A stretch of DNA of 64,000 nucleotides from JAWLFY01 sp041685355. GTDB taxonomy: Bacteria; Planctomycetota; Planctomycetia; Pirellulales; Pirellulaceae. Both the position numbers and the translations under genes were made by a program. Shown here in pieces: positions 50,962 to 59,008 of the stretch. The notes beneath the pieces are model-generated. The model had not been told where the DNA came from. It saw only the letters and a list, made by a program, of their open reading frames with translations, and did not search any database. Every line of letters starts with the position of its first letter. Position 1 is the stretch's first letter. The stretch is taken from NCBI GenBank assembly GCA_041685355.1, contig JAWLFY010000001.1, positions 62,001 through 126,000 of the forward strand, read 5' to 3'.

Positions 50962-51555
50962 TTACGCCGATCCCCCGCCCGGCCCCGGCGGTTCGGGCAA
51001 CTCGTTCTGAATGCTCAGCTCCGCTTCCTGGTCGTCTTTGTCGTACTTGAGCACCGAGTGCACGGGATAGGGGTCGAGACGCGAGCCCCCCCCGAGAAAC
51101 GTCAACTCGATCAGGAACGCGCAGCCGACGATCGTCGCGTCGCATTTCTCCAACAGCCGGCAACAGGCTTCCACCGTTCCGCCCGTGGCGAGCAAATCGT
51201 CGACCACCAGCACCCGTTGACCGGGGCTCACGCCGTCGACATGAATCTGAAGCTCGTCCGTCCCGTACTCCAACTCGTAGGCGAACGAGTGCATGTTGAA
51301 CGGGAGCTTTCCCGGCTTGCGGATCGGGACGAACCCCGCACCGAGCCGCAGGGCCAACGGGCCCGCGAAGATGAACCCCCGCGCCTCGGCCGCCGCGACC
51401 ACGTCGATTTGCTGGTCCAAATACGGCTCCGCGACCGCCTCGATCGCGGCCCTTAACGCTGCGGCGTCAGCCAACATCGGCGTGATATCGCGGAACAACA
51501 CGCCCGGCCGCGGGTAGTCCGGGATGTCACGGATGTAGCGTTGAAGATCGACCAT
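50962..51555 (-). CDS. apt: Adenine phosphoribosyltransferase
   Basis: Purine salvage enzyme making AMP from adenine and PRPP. The 197-residue protein has FRDITPMLADAAALRAAIEA, AEARGFIFAGPLALRLGAGF, the flexible-loop region FVPIRKPGKLPF and the PRPP-binding motif VLVVDDLLATGGTVEA. ATG 51555 matches the normal family N terminus (MVDLQRYIRDIPDYPRPGVL); the longer upstream frame is not conserved. It has a short Gly/Pro tail. Cytoplasmic. Confidence 0.96.
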   Translation of the reverse strand: MVDLQRYIRDIPDYPRPGVLFRDITPMLADAAALRAAIEAVAEPYLDQQIDVVAAAEARGFIFAGPLALRLGAGFVPIRKPGKLPFNMHSFAYELEYGTDELQIHVDGVSPGQRVLVVDDLLATGGTVEACCRLLEKCDATIVGCAFLIELTFLGGGSRLDPYPVHSVLKYDKDDQEAELSIQNELPEPPGPGGGSA

Positions 51556-51656
51556 GGTCCGATATCGGGCGTCGGAGGAGACGGGCAGAGGGTGGCGGAA
51601 GACGGCCAAACGGAAACACCACGATAACCACCACACCGGCAGGGATGAACCCACGC

Positions 51657-52076
51657 TCACCCTTCGTTGATGTCTTCCAGCCTCAAATTCTCGAGCGCCC
51701 GCCGGCGTCGTTCCCGCTCCTCGTCCGACGTCGGCGGGGACCGGAGCGGCGAATCGAGATCGAACGGCGTCGGCAGCCCGTCCGACGGATCGTCCCCACC
51801 GGGCGAGGGCGACCGTTGTCGTTGCCACATGTCAGGGGTCGGTGGGGAGTCGCGGTCGGCGAGTTCCGGGGACCGAGCTCCCGCCGGGTCGAAGATGCTG
51901 CCCACCCGCCCGGAGTCGCGTCGCGTCCGCTCCCACGCGCCCCCGTACGTCGGATAGTCGAGCCGGTTGTAGTCGCCACCGATTCGGCACCCCGGCGCGG
52001 CCGAGAAGGCGACCGCGACGACCAACAAGAGGCCGAGCCGGTGCCGTGAACGCTGTGGGGCGGGGTGTCGATCCAT
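51657..52076 (-). CDS. Small lipoprotein, unknown function
   Basis: A 139-residue lipoprotein. The signal LGLLLVVAVAFSAAPGC ends in a lipobox Cys at about residue 30. The mature chain is Asp/Pro/Arg-rich and probably disordered, ending in a short basic helix (SDEERERRRRALENLRLEDI). ATG 52076 gives a compact signal; ATG 52118 would add 14 residues. It lies about 100 bp upstream of apt on the same strand and may share its operon. No family recognised. Confidence 0.7.
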   Translation of the reverse strand: MDRHPAPQRSRHRLGLLLVVAVAFSAAPGCRIGGDYNRLDYPTYGGAWERTRRDSGRVGSIFDPAGARSPELADRDSPPTPDMWQRQRSPSPGGDDPSDGLPTPFDLDSPLRSPPTSDEERERRRRALENLRLEDINEG

Positions 52077-52308
52077 GACGCCGTTCGGGTCGCTTGGGAA
52101 AGTAACCGAGTCACTCATGACATCGGCGATCCTGAACGCGAAGCTTAGGAAAGCCTTGCGGGTTGCGGCGATTTTTCTCGCGGTCACACGGCTACCTTAC
52201 ACAATTTTTTTCGCTTTCAGGATTTTCGCTCAAGTTTGCCCTAGCGGCCGCCGGGGGGTCGCTGAGAGAAAGAGACTTCGCAGCACACTCGAAAAGGGAG
52301 TTTCCGCG

Positions 52309-52581
52309 GTGCTCGACCTGATGAACCTTGCCCCGATCGCCAACGCCTTCGTGTTTCCGCTCCTCGGCGGCGTCCTGCTGTTGATGAGCAAGCTCACCTC
52401 CGGCGATGCCGCCCGACGCGCCGAGCGGCGGTTCTTGGCAGCCCTCGTGTTGATGACTATCGTCACGGTTCGCACCGTGATCCGGTGTGACGAGATTTGG
52501 CTCGTTCACACCACCACCCTCTCCTTGTTGATCGTCGGCGCCCTGCTGATCCCGACCCAGGATCCCTCGGTCGCCGTCTGA
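52309..52581 (+). CDS. Small membrane protein
   Basis: A 90-residue protein with two or three hydrophobic segments (NAFVFPLLGGVLLLMS, FLAALVLMTIVTVRTVI, TTTLSLLIVGALLIP). GTG 52309 has AAGGGAG eight bases upstream; ATG 52321 is also possible. The upstream in-frame extension looks non-coding. It ends 17 bp before the likely aroA start, so the two may be co-transcribed. No known domain. Confidence 0.65.
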   Translation: MLDLMNLAPIANAFVFPLLGGVLLLMSKLTSGDAARRAERRFLAALVLMTIVTVRTVIRCDEIWLVHTTTLSLLIVGALLIPTQDPSVAV

Positions 52582-52598
52582 CGCCCGCGACCACGCCG

Positions 52599-54155
52599 AT
52601 GCCCGCGCCCCCCAACCGTTCGCCCGCGACCCACTTCGTCGAAGTCGTCCCGGGGGGTCCGGTGTCCGGCGAGATTCGGCCCCCGGGGAGCAAGAGCATC
52701 ACCAACCGGGCCGTGCTGTGCGCCGCCTTCGCCGAAGGCCGCTCCCGTCTCATCGGGGCGCTACGCAGCGAGGACACCGAGGTGATGGTCGACGCCTTGC
52801 GGGCCATCGGTGTCGAGATCGCATCCGAATCGGATGGCAGGACGCTGACGATCGTCGGCCGTGGCCATGCCCCTCACCCCGACGGCCCCACTCACCCGCA
52901 CGCCCCCGCTCAAGGACCCCGCGGAGGCTACCCGCGCGGCTCCGACTCGACGCCTCACGCTGGCGCGTCGACCTCGCCACAAACCGATCTGCCGACTTCC
53001 CATCAAGATCTGCCGACTTCCCTGTTCGTCGGCAACAGCGGGACGACGATCCGGTTCCTGACCGCGGCCCTCTCGGCGGCGGGAGGCGACTTCCGACTGC
53101 ACGGTGTCCCGCGGATGCACCAGCGTCCGATCGGCGACCTGATCGACGCCATCGCGTCGGTGGTCCGAGGCGCGATTCACGCCGAGTCGCCTGGCCGGTG
53201 TCCCCCGGTCCGGATCGAATCAGACGGTTGGGAAGGTGACGAGATCGCGGTTCGCGGGAACGTCAGTAGCCAATACTTGAGCGGATTGATGATGGCGGCG
53301 CCGATCAGCCGCCGGGCGATCCGGATCCGCGTCGACGGCGAGCTGGTCTCCAAGCCGTACGTCGAAATGACCGCGGCCGTGATGGAATCCTTCGGGGCTC
53401 GTGTCGAACCGGAGGCCACCGACTCCGCAGGCGATTCGTTCCGAATCGCCGCCGACGGGTATCGAGGACAGGCCTACGCCATCGAACCGGACGCGTCCGC
53501 CGCGAGCTATTTCTGGGCGGCGGCCGCGATCAGCGGCGGGAACGTGACGGTCCATGGGCTCGGCCCACGCCCGCCCCAAGACGAACAAATGAATGCCCCG
53601 GCCGGCCGTCGGAAGACCGGCGACGGATCGCTGCAAGGCGACGTCGCGTTCACCGATGTCCTGGCACGAATGGGTTGCCGAGTATCCGCGACGCCCCGCG
53701 GCCCCGACCGAGAGCCGAGCATCACCGTCACCGGGGGTCCGCTGCGGGGAATCGATGTCGACATGAACGCGATCAGCGACACGGTCCAAACGTTGGCCGT
53801 CGTCGCGTTGTTCGCCGACGGCCCGACGCGGGTCCGAGGCGTCGCCCACAACCGGTTCAAGGAGACCGACCGGATCGCTGACCTCGCCCGCGAACTTCGG
53901 CGTCTCGGGGCGACCGTCGACGAGCACGAAGACGGCATGACGATCACCCCGCCGACCCAGCCACCCGAACCGGGAACCGAGCTACAGACCTACGGCGATC
54001 ACCGGATGGCGATGAGTCTCGCACTCGCCGGACTGCGTTACCCCGGCGTCCGCATCCTCGACCCCGCTTGCACCGCCAAGACGTACCCCGATTTCTTTGC
54101 CGATTTCGAGTCACTCATCGGCCGTCCCCATCGCTGGGCCGCGACGCCAGCTTGA
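52599..54155 (+). CDS. aroA: 3-phosphoshikimate 1-carboxyvinyltransferase (EPSP synthase)
   Basis: Sixth step of the shikimate pathway, joining PEP and shikimate-3-phosphate. Core motifs are intact: PPGSKSITNRAVLCAA near residue 28, LFVGNSGTTIRFLTAA, NVSSQYLSGLMMAAP, KETDRIADLARELRRLG and YGDHRMAMSLALAGL. At 518 residues it is about 90 longer than usual. Most of the extra is a His/Pro/Ser/Thr-rich insertion at about 88-141, part of it encoded by a 21-bp tandem repeat; a second smaller one follows GPRPPQ. ATG 52599 is chosen. The insertions fall in surface loops away from the active site. Confidence 0.95.
   Translation: MPAPPNRSPATHFVEVVPGGPVSGEIRPPGSKSITNRAVLCAAFAEGRSRLIGALRSEDTEVMVDALRAIGVEIASESDGRTLTIVGRGHAPHPDGPTHPHAPAQGPRGGYPRGSDSTPHAGASTSPQTDLPTSHQDLPTSLFVGNSGTTIRFLTAALSAAGGDFRLHGVPRMHQRPIGDLIDAIASVVRGAIHAESPGRCPPVRIESDGWEGDEIAVRGNVSSQYLSGLMMAAPISRRAIRIRVDGELVSKPYVEMTAAVMESFGARVEPEATDSAGDSFRIAADGYRGQAYAIEPDASAASYFWAAAAISGGNVTVHGLGPRPPQDEQMNAPAGRRKTGDGSLQGDVAFTDVLARMGCRVSATPRGPDREPSITVTGGPLRGIDVDMNAISDTVQTLAVVALFADGPTRVRGVAHNRFKETDRIADLARELRRLGATVDEHEDGMTITPPTQPPEPGTELQTYGDHRMAMSLALAGLRYPGVRILDPACTAKTYPDFFADFESLIGRPHRWAATPA
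52986..53021. repeat. Tandem repeat, about 2 x 21 bp, in aroA insertion
   Basis: Both copies start gatctgccgacttccc; the second ends after 16 matching bases. In frame it gives TDLPTSHQ-DLPTSLF in the EPSP synthase insertion. Confidence 0.95.
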
Positions 54156-54263
54156 GCGACTTTGCAACGATCGGGAAAGAACTGTCCATCGCCCCCGCTA
54201 GGCCGCCGAGCCGTGGGACCGAACGGCTCGCGCCGTTCCGCGAAGGAGTGAGCGTTTGACGGT

Positions 54264-57200
54264 TCAACGCACCCCCGTGACGACCTCGGAGTAATTGAGG
54301 ACTCGGCGTCCGTCCTGCTCGGAGGCGCGGAGCAGGATCGACTGTCCCACCAGTTTCTCTCCGTCGGGAAGGTAAAACAGGCGGACGATCGTCTCACCCG
54401 CGTCGAGCGAAACCATTCGGCGTTCGAAGCGTCGCCCCTGGCCGGGAAACAACAAACAGTCGTACGCTTGGCGTGAATCCGATTCGTTGGTCATCTCGAG
54501 CCGTACTTCGAGGTCTCCGTTGTCGAGCAACCGTGTGTGAAGCCGGATCTCGAGACCTTCCGGGCCGACATGAAGATCCCGATACACCGTCAGCTCCTGC
54601 GGCGGATTCGTTTGCAAACGGAACCGGATCGCGAGCTTTTCGGAGCCGACCGAGGCGCTGTTCCCGAGCACGACCTGAAACGGGTGACGCGTTCGCCGCC
54701 CCGCCGCCAACTCCCAATACGGCGTCTCCGATTCGATGTCCCAAGTCTCAGGCGGCTCGATGCGGACTTCACCGGCCAAGTTGTCACGGCCTGGGTTGCG
54801 AAAGTTGACCCCGAGCCGCTGACGATCGCCCAGAACGCTGTCGAGCTGCTTCCGGTCGAGCTCGACCGACATCCTGAACTCCAGCAATATCGGGTCGATA
54901 TCGATCAGGAACGACGGCGAGCGGCCGATCCGAATCCGGTGGACCGTTTCACCATCGTACTGCTCGCTCGGCAATTCGATCTCCCGACCCAACACGTCCA
55001 CGTGCCGCGGTGACGTCCCCAGATAAATCAGGTCCTCGGTCGGTTCGGAATTCCAAACCATCAACACGGCCCGTTGACCGTTGGTGAACACGGCGTTCTC
55101 GGCACCGCTTCGAAGACGCAACGAGCCGACGTGCTTCAAATTTCCGATCAGCCGCGCGGCGGTTCGCCACGGCAGCAACATCTCGCCAGGCCGCCCGTCG
55201 GCCCGAAGCAACCCGAACTCGGGGTCGCGGGGGTCGGGAACGAACGCCGCCTGGACCGCGTGCTTTTTCACCGATGCCATTCGCATCACCAGATCTCGGA
55301 CGCGTTGGTCTCGGTCGTAGTTCTGGGCCGAGACCGGGCCGAGCGACAACCAAGTGTTTGGCCCCCCCCTTTCCGATTCGGCACGCCCCAAGTAGGCGTC
55401 GAGTTCGTCGGCGCTGAGCTGCGGGTCGCTGCTCCGCGACACCGCGTGCCACGTCGCCCGGCTCGCGGGCGGGACCGGTTCCATCCAAGGCCAAGAGATC
55501 GCGACTTCGATCGGTTGGCCGAACCCTTGCAGCCCCCGCGCGATGTCGCGAATCGATTCATCCACCCCCGGACGCCCGACAAAGCTGTGGTCGCCGTCGG
55601 CCCCCAACTGCCACAACTTGACCTTCAACGTCAGACGCGTCATCACCGGCTCGAGCAACGGTTGCCACGTCTCCCGGTCACGAAGCAACTCGGCGACGTG
55701 CGGGATCCGACGGCCGCGCACGTCGTAATCCTCCAATTCGCTCGCCGGGGGTTCATCGAGCATCCCCACCGTGCGGATCCCGTGGTCCTGCAACCGGGTG
55801 AGGACCGATGCGACCCGGTCGGCGGCGACGTCGTCGTCAGGGGCGACCCAACACGGAAATTTGATCCACGCGACGCCAAGGTCCGCCAGCCAATTTCCGA
55901 ACCCCCGCGGCTCGATCGGGTAGGTCCCGCCGGGACCGGATAACCCGTCGGGAAGCGTCCAGCCGAACACCCCATGCGTGGGCCCGGCCACCAGTTCGTC
56001 GATCACCGCCAACGTGGTATCCGACTCGAGACTCTCGATCTGGTCGTCCACCAACGTCGCACTCACCCGGTACCACCCTGGACCCAGCGGCGGGAGCTGC
56101 CATTCGACCTCGGCCTCCACCGAATCCCGGGCCCCCAACGCCGACGAACCGCCCCCCAACGCCGGGCCTGTCCCCGATTCCCGGCCTTTCCCTGACTCTC
56201 GAGCGGCCGCCAGTTCGCGAACCGACGCCGGCGCCCCTCCGGTCGCCGCGGAACGCCGGACCGAAACCTGATCCCCGTCTAACGAGAACGTCCGCGACGC
56301 GACCTCCACCCCGTCCCAATCGTGAACCCCGAACCGCAATTTCGAACTTACCGACGGCAATCCCAACAACTTCGCCCGAGCCACCGGCCGGCGACCCGAC
56401 GGATACACGCCCAGCGATGCGTCGGTCGTCACCCCAAGCTGCGGAAACTTCTCGATCACGATGTCATCGACGCCGATCGCCCCCCGGATGTCTTCCAACC
56501 CGTCCTCCGATCCCTCGACGAGGAATCGCACCAGCATCCCCGTCGCCTCGGGCGGGGGACGAAGCTGGTCCAATTCCAACGACGTCCACGGCGTCGTCCC
56601 GGTCACCGGCGACGTCGCATGGGCGGCGAGCTCGTTCGAGTCCCCGTCGACGAACACCAACTCCACCCGCGCCCGGTCGTAACGAAGCCCCTCGGTCATC
56701 ATCCGGCACCGTAGACGATACTGATACATCGAACTCGTCTCGACCGCCGGCGACCGCACCATCACCAAGCCCCCGTCGAGATCGACTCGCAAGTAACGGT
56801 CAACCATTCGGTCGGCCAACGAAGGCGGGAACGGGATCTCGACCTCCGGCCAACGCTCAGCCGCCCACTCGTAGGCACGCACCAACGCGATGTCGAGCTC
56901 GCGGAACGTCTGCTCCTGCTCCCGGTCGTGAGGCACGATCCGAATCGGAACGTAGGCGGGATAGCCCGGCGCCGTCATACGCTGCCACCCGTCCGGCCAT
57001 CGCCGCGCCTCAAGGTCGTTCTCACGCCCGAAGTCCCAACGAAAACGCTTCGTCTCGCCACGCTCCCGCTCCACGATCACCCCGGCCGGTGCCCCGCTCG
57101 CACTTGCCCCAAAACCGATCCCCTTGGCAGACGTCATCCCCGTCAGGATCCCCGCGGCGAAGACCGACCAGAACCCCAACCACACGGCCCCGCCGTCGCC

Positions 57201-57302
57201 AGACAGCGTCCCGTCGTCGCCCGAATCCGATCGACGCCCGAGCGGCCGATTGGCGGCGTCGCGTCGACGGCTTAAGATTCCGGATCGGTTGGACACGGTC
57301 AT
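54264..57302 (-). CDS. Large secreted protein, glycosidase-like architecture
   Basis: About 1012 residues. A membrane or signal segment (GAVWLGFWSVFAAGILTGMT) is followed by a region with beta-sandwich character (LRVDLDGGLVMVRSPAVETS), a Gly/Ser/Glu linker, and a central domain (GPTHGVFGWTLPDGLSGPGG ... DLGVAWIKFPCWVAPDDDVA ... LDEPPASELEDYDVRGR ... LWQLGADGDHSF) with the look of a TIM-barrel glycosidase. C-terminal sandwich domains follow. I cannot place it in a named family and see no certain catalytic pair. ATG 57302 leaves 22 bp to the divergent isomerase gene. It could act on extracellular polysaccharide; this is inference. Confidence 0.75.
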   Translation of the reverse strand: MTVSNRSGILSRRRDAANRPLGRRSDSGDDGTLSGDGGAVWLGFWSVFAAGILTGMTSAKGIGFGASASGAPAGVIVERERGETKRFRWDFGRENDLEARRWPDGWQRMTAPGYPAYVPIRIVPHDREQEQTFRELDIALVRAYEWAAERWPEVEIPFPPSLADRMVDRYLRVDLDGGLVMVRSPAVETSSMYQYRLRCRMMTEGLRYDRARVELVFVDGDSNELAAHATSPVTGTTPWTSLELDQLRPPPEATGMLVRFLVEGSEDGLEDIRGAIGVDDIVIEKFPQLGVTTDASLGVYPSGRRPVARAKLLGLPSVSSKLRFGVHDWDGVEVASRTFSLDGDQVSVRRSAATGGAPASVRELAAARESGKGRESGTGPALGGGSSALGARDSVEAEVEWQLPPLGPGWYRVSATLVDDQIESLESDTTLAVIDELVAGPTHGVFGWTLPDGLSGPGGTYPIEPRGFGNWLADLGVAWIKFPCWVAPDDDVAADRVASVLTRLQDHGIRTVGMLDEPPASELEDYDVRGRRIPHVAELLRDRETWQPLLEPVMTRLTLKVKLWQLGADGDHSFVGRPGVDESIRDIARGLQGFGQPIEVAISWPWMEPVPPASRATWHAVSRSSDPQLSADELDAYLGRAESERGGPNTWLSLGPVSAQNYDRDQRVRDLVMRMASVKKHAVQAAFVPDPRDPEFGLLRADGRPGEMLLPWRTAARLIGNLKHVGSLRLRSGAENAVFTNGQRAVLMVWNSEPTEDLIYLGTSPRHVDVLGREIELPSEQYDGETVHRIRIGRSPSFLIDIDPILLEFRMSVELDRKQLDSVLGDRQRLGVNFRNPGRDNLAGEVRIEPPETWDIESETPYWELAAGRRTRHPFQVVLGNSASVGSEKLAIRFRLQTNPPQELTVYRDLHVGPEGLEIRLHTRLLDNGDLEVRLEMTNESDSRQAYDCLLFPGQGRRFERRMVSLDAGETIVRLFYLPDGEKLVGQSILLRASEQDGRRVLNYSEVVTGVR
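56131..56172. repeat. Degenerate tandem repeat, 2 x 21 bp
   Basis: Both copies contain cccccaacgccg at a 21-bp spacing, in the Gly/Ser linker of the large secreted protein. Confidence 0.65.
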
Positions 57303-57324
57303 CGAGGGGCAAGGGGAACCGGAA

Positions 57325-58239
57325 GTGGCTGAACTGAGAATCGCGATCCGGCTCGACGCGATCCCCGGCGATCTCAAGCGGAAATCGGATCTGTCCCGCG
57401 CGCTCGCGACCGCGTCCCAACTGGGGGCCTCCGCCGTGGAATTATGCGCACGCACGACCTTTCGCCCTTCCGAATTGTCGGACACCGGGCTGCGACAACT
57501 TCGGAAAATGCTGGAGGATCTGAACCTGCGGGTCGCATCGGTCCGGTTTCAAACCCGTCGCGGCTACGACACCCTCGACGACCTCGACCGTCGCGTCGAA
57601 GCGACCAAGCAGGCGATGAGACTCGCGTACCGCCTGGGCAGCCCCGTCGTCGTCAACCAGATCGGACGCGTCCCCGACCCGGCGCAAGTGGTCGCCAAAC
57701 GGAACGCCGGAAGCGAAACCGCACCCGAAGAGCCTGACGATCCGTTCACTTTGGCAGGCCATTCGGAGGACCCCGAAGTGCGGCGATGGCAAACCCTGCA
57801 AGCCGTCTTGGAAGACCTCGGCCGCTTCGGGTCCCATGTCGGCGCGACCCTCGCCGCCGAAACGGGGACCGAGCCCGGGGAGTGGCTGGCCGAACTGCTC
57901 GACGCCAGCAACGAGGCGTTCATCGGGGTCGCGCTCAACCCCGGCCAACTGATCATCAATCGCCACAGCGTCCGCGACGCCGTCACCGCCCTCCGCCACC
58001 GCGTCGCGGTCGTCGCCGCCGTCGACGGGGTGCTCGACCTCGCCGCCGGACGTGGCCTCTCCGTGCCGCTCGGCCAAGGGACCGCCGACTTTCCCGAAAT
58101 CATCGGACGACTCGAAGAAGTTCCGTATCGCGGCCCGTTCGTCCTCGGCCGCCCCCGCTACGGCTCCTCCGGACCCTCCGCCCCCGAAGACGTCCTCGAA
58201 GAACTCCGCCAAGGCGTCGCCTATCTCCGCCAATTCTAG
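57325..58239 (+). CDS. Sugar phosphate isomerase/epimerase-like protein
   Basis: A 304-residue TIM-barrel protein of the xylose isomerase-like/AP endonuclease 2 superfamily. It opens with LRIAIRLDAIPGDLKR, ASQLGASAVELCARTTFRP and RQLRKMLEDLNLRVASVRFQ, and later has ATLAAETGTEPGEWLAELL and FIGVALNPGQLII, marking the metal-site region. GTG 57325 follows a weak AAGGGG site. Divergent from the large secreted protein gene and just upstream of pgl. No specific sugar is indicated; possible link to central carbon metabolism through the neighbouring pgl gene. Confidence 0.85.
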   Translation: MAELRIAIRLDAIPGDLKRKSDLSRALATASQLGASAVELCARTTFRPSELSDTGLRQLRKMLEDLNLRVASVRFQTRRGYDTLDDLDRRVEATKQAMRLAYRLGSPVVVNQIGRVPDPAQVVAKRNAGSETAPEEPDDPFTLAGHSEDPEVRRWQTLQAVLEDLGRFGSHVGATLAAETGTEPGEWLAELLDASNEAFIGVALNPGQLIINRHSVRDAVTALRHRVAVVAAVDGVLDLAAGRGLSVPLGQGTADFPEIIGRLEEVPYRGPFVLGRPRYGSSGPSAPEDVLEELRQGVAYLRQF

Positions 58240-58306
58240 ACGTGGACAAAGGATTGCCCACAAACTTACCCTATCGCCGCGAACCCGCCTCCGGACCGAT
58301 TGCCCG

Positions 58307-59008
58307 ATGACGAAAACCGTCTCCCCCTATCCCACGCTCGCCGAACTTCACGCCGCGGCGGCCGACGCGTTTTGCCAAACCGTGACCGACGCGGTCCGAC
58401 TTAACGGGGTGTGTCGCGTGTCGCTTTCGGGCGGCTCGACCCCGCGGCGGCTTTACGAGATCCTCGCCTCCCGTGACCTCCCGTGGGACGCGATCCATTG
58501 GTTTTGGGGGGATGAGCGGAACGTGCCCCCCGACCACCCCGACAGTAACCGGCGGATGGTCCGCCAGGCGCTGCTCGATCACGTGCCGGTCCCGAACGAA
58601 AACGTTCACCCCGTCCCGGTCGACATCGACAACCCGGCCGCCGCCGCGATCCGTTACGACACGACGATCCGCAACGCTTTCGGGGGCGCCGGTGAACCCC
58701 GCTGGGACCTCGTCCTGCTCGGCATGGGAGACGACGCCCACACCGCGTCGCTGTTCCCCGGCACCGAGGCGATCCGACGCACCGACCGCCTGTTCGTCGA
58801 GAACTGGGTCGAGAAGTTCGACGCGTTCCGCTACACGTTGACCGCCCCGGCGATCAACAGCGGCCGTGAGATCTGGTTCCTCGTCAGCGGCGAATCGAAG
58901 CGACCCGCGGTCGCCGACGTGCTCGGCCCCCGGCACGATCCCGACACCTTCCCGTCCCAACTCGTCTCGCCGACGCGCTGGTTCGTGACCGCGGACGCGG
59001 CCCCGTGA
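58307..59008 (+). CDS. pgl: 6-phosphogluconolactonase
   Basis: Second step of the oxidative pentose phosphate pathway. The 233-residue protein has the family motifs VSLSGGSTPRRLYEILASR, WFWGDERNVPPDHPDSNRRM, LLGMGDDAHTASLFPGTEAI and FLVSGESKRPAVADVL. ATG 58307. Its stop overlaps the GTG start of the helicase gene in GTGA, so these two genes are translationally coupled. No zwf or gnd is in the window. Confidence 0.94.
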   Translation: MTKTVSPYPTLAELHAAAADAFCQTVTDAVRLNGVCRVSLSGGSTPRRLYEILASRDLPWDAIHWFWGDERNVPPDHPDSNRRMVRQALLDHVPVPNENVHPVPVDIDNPAAAAIRYDTTIRNAFGGAGEPRWDLVLLGMGDDAHTASLFPGTEAIRRTDRLFVENWVEKFDAFRYTLTAPAINSGREIWFLVSGESKRPAVADVLGPRHDPDTFPSQLVSPTRWFVTADAAP

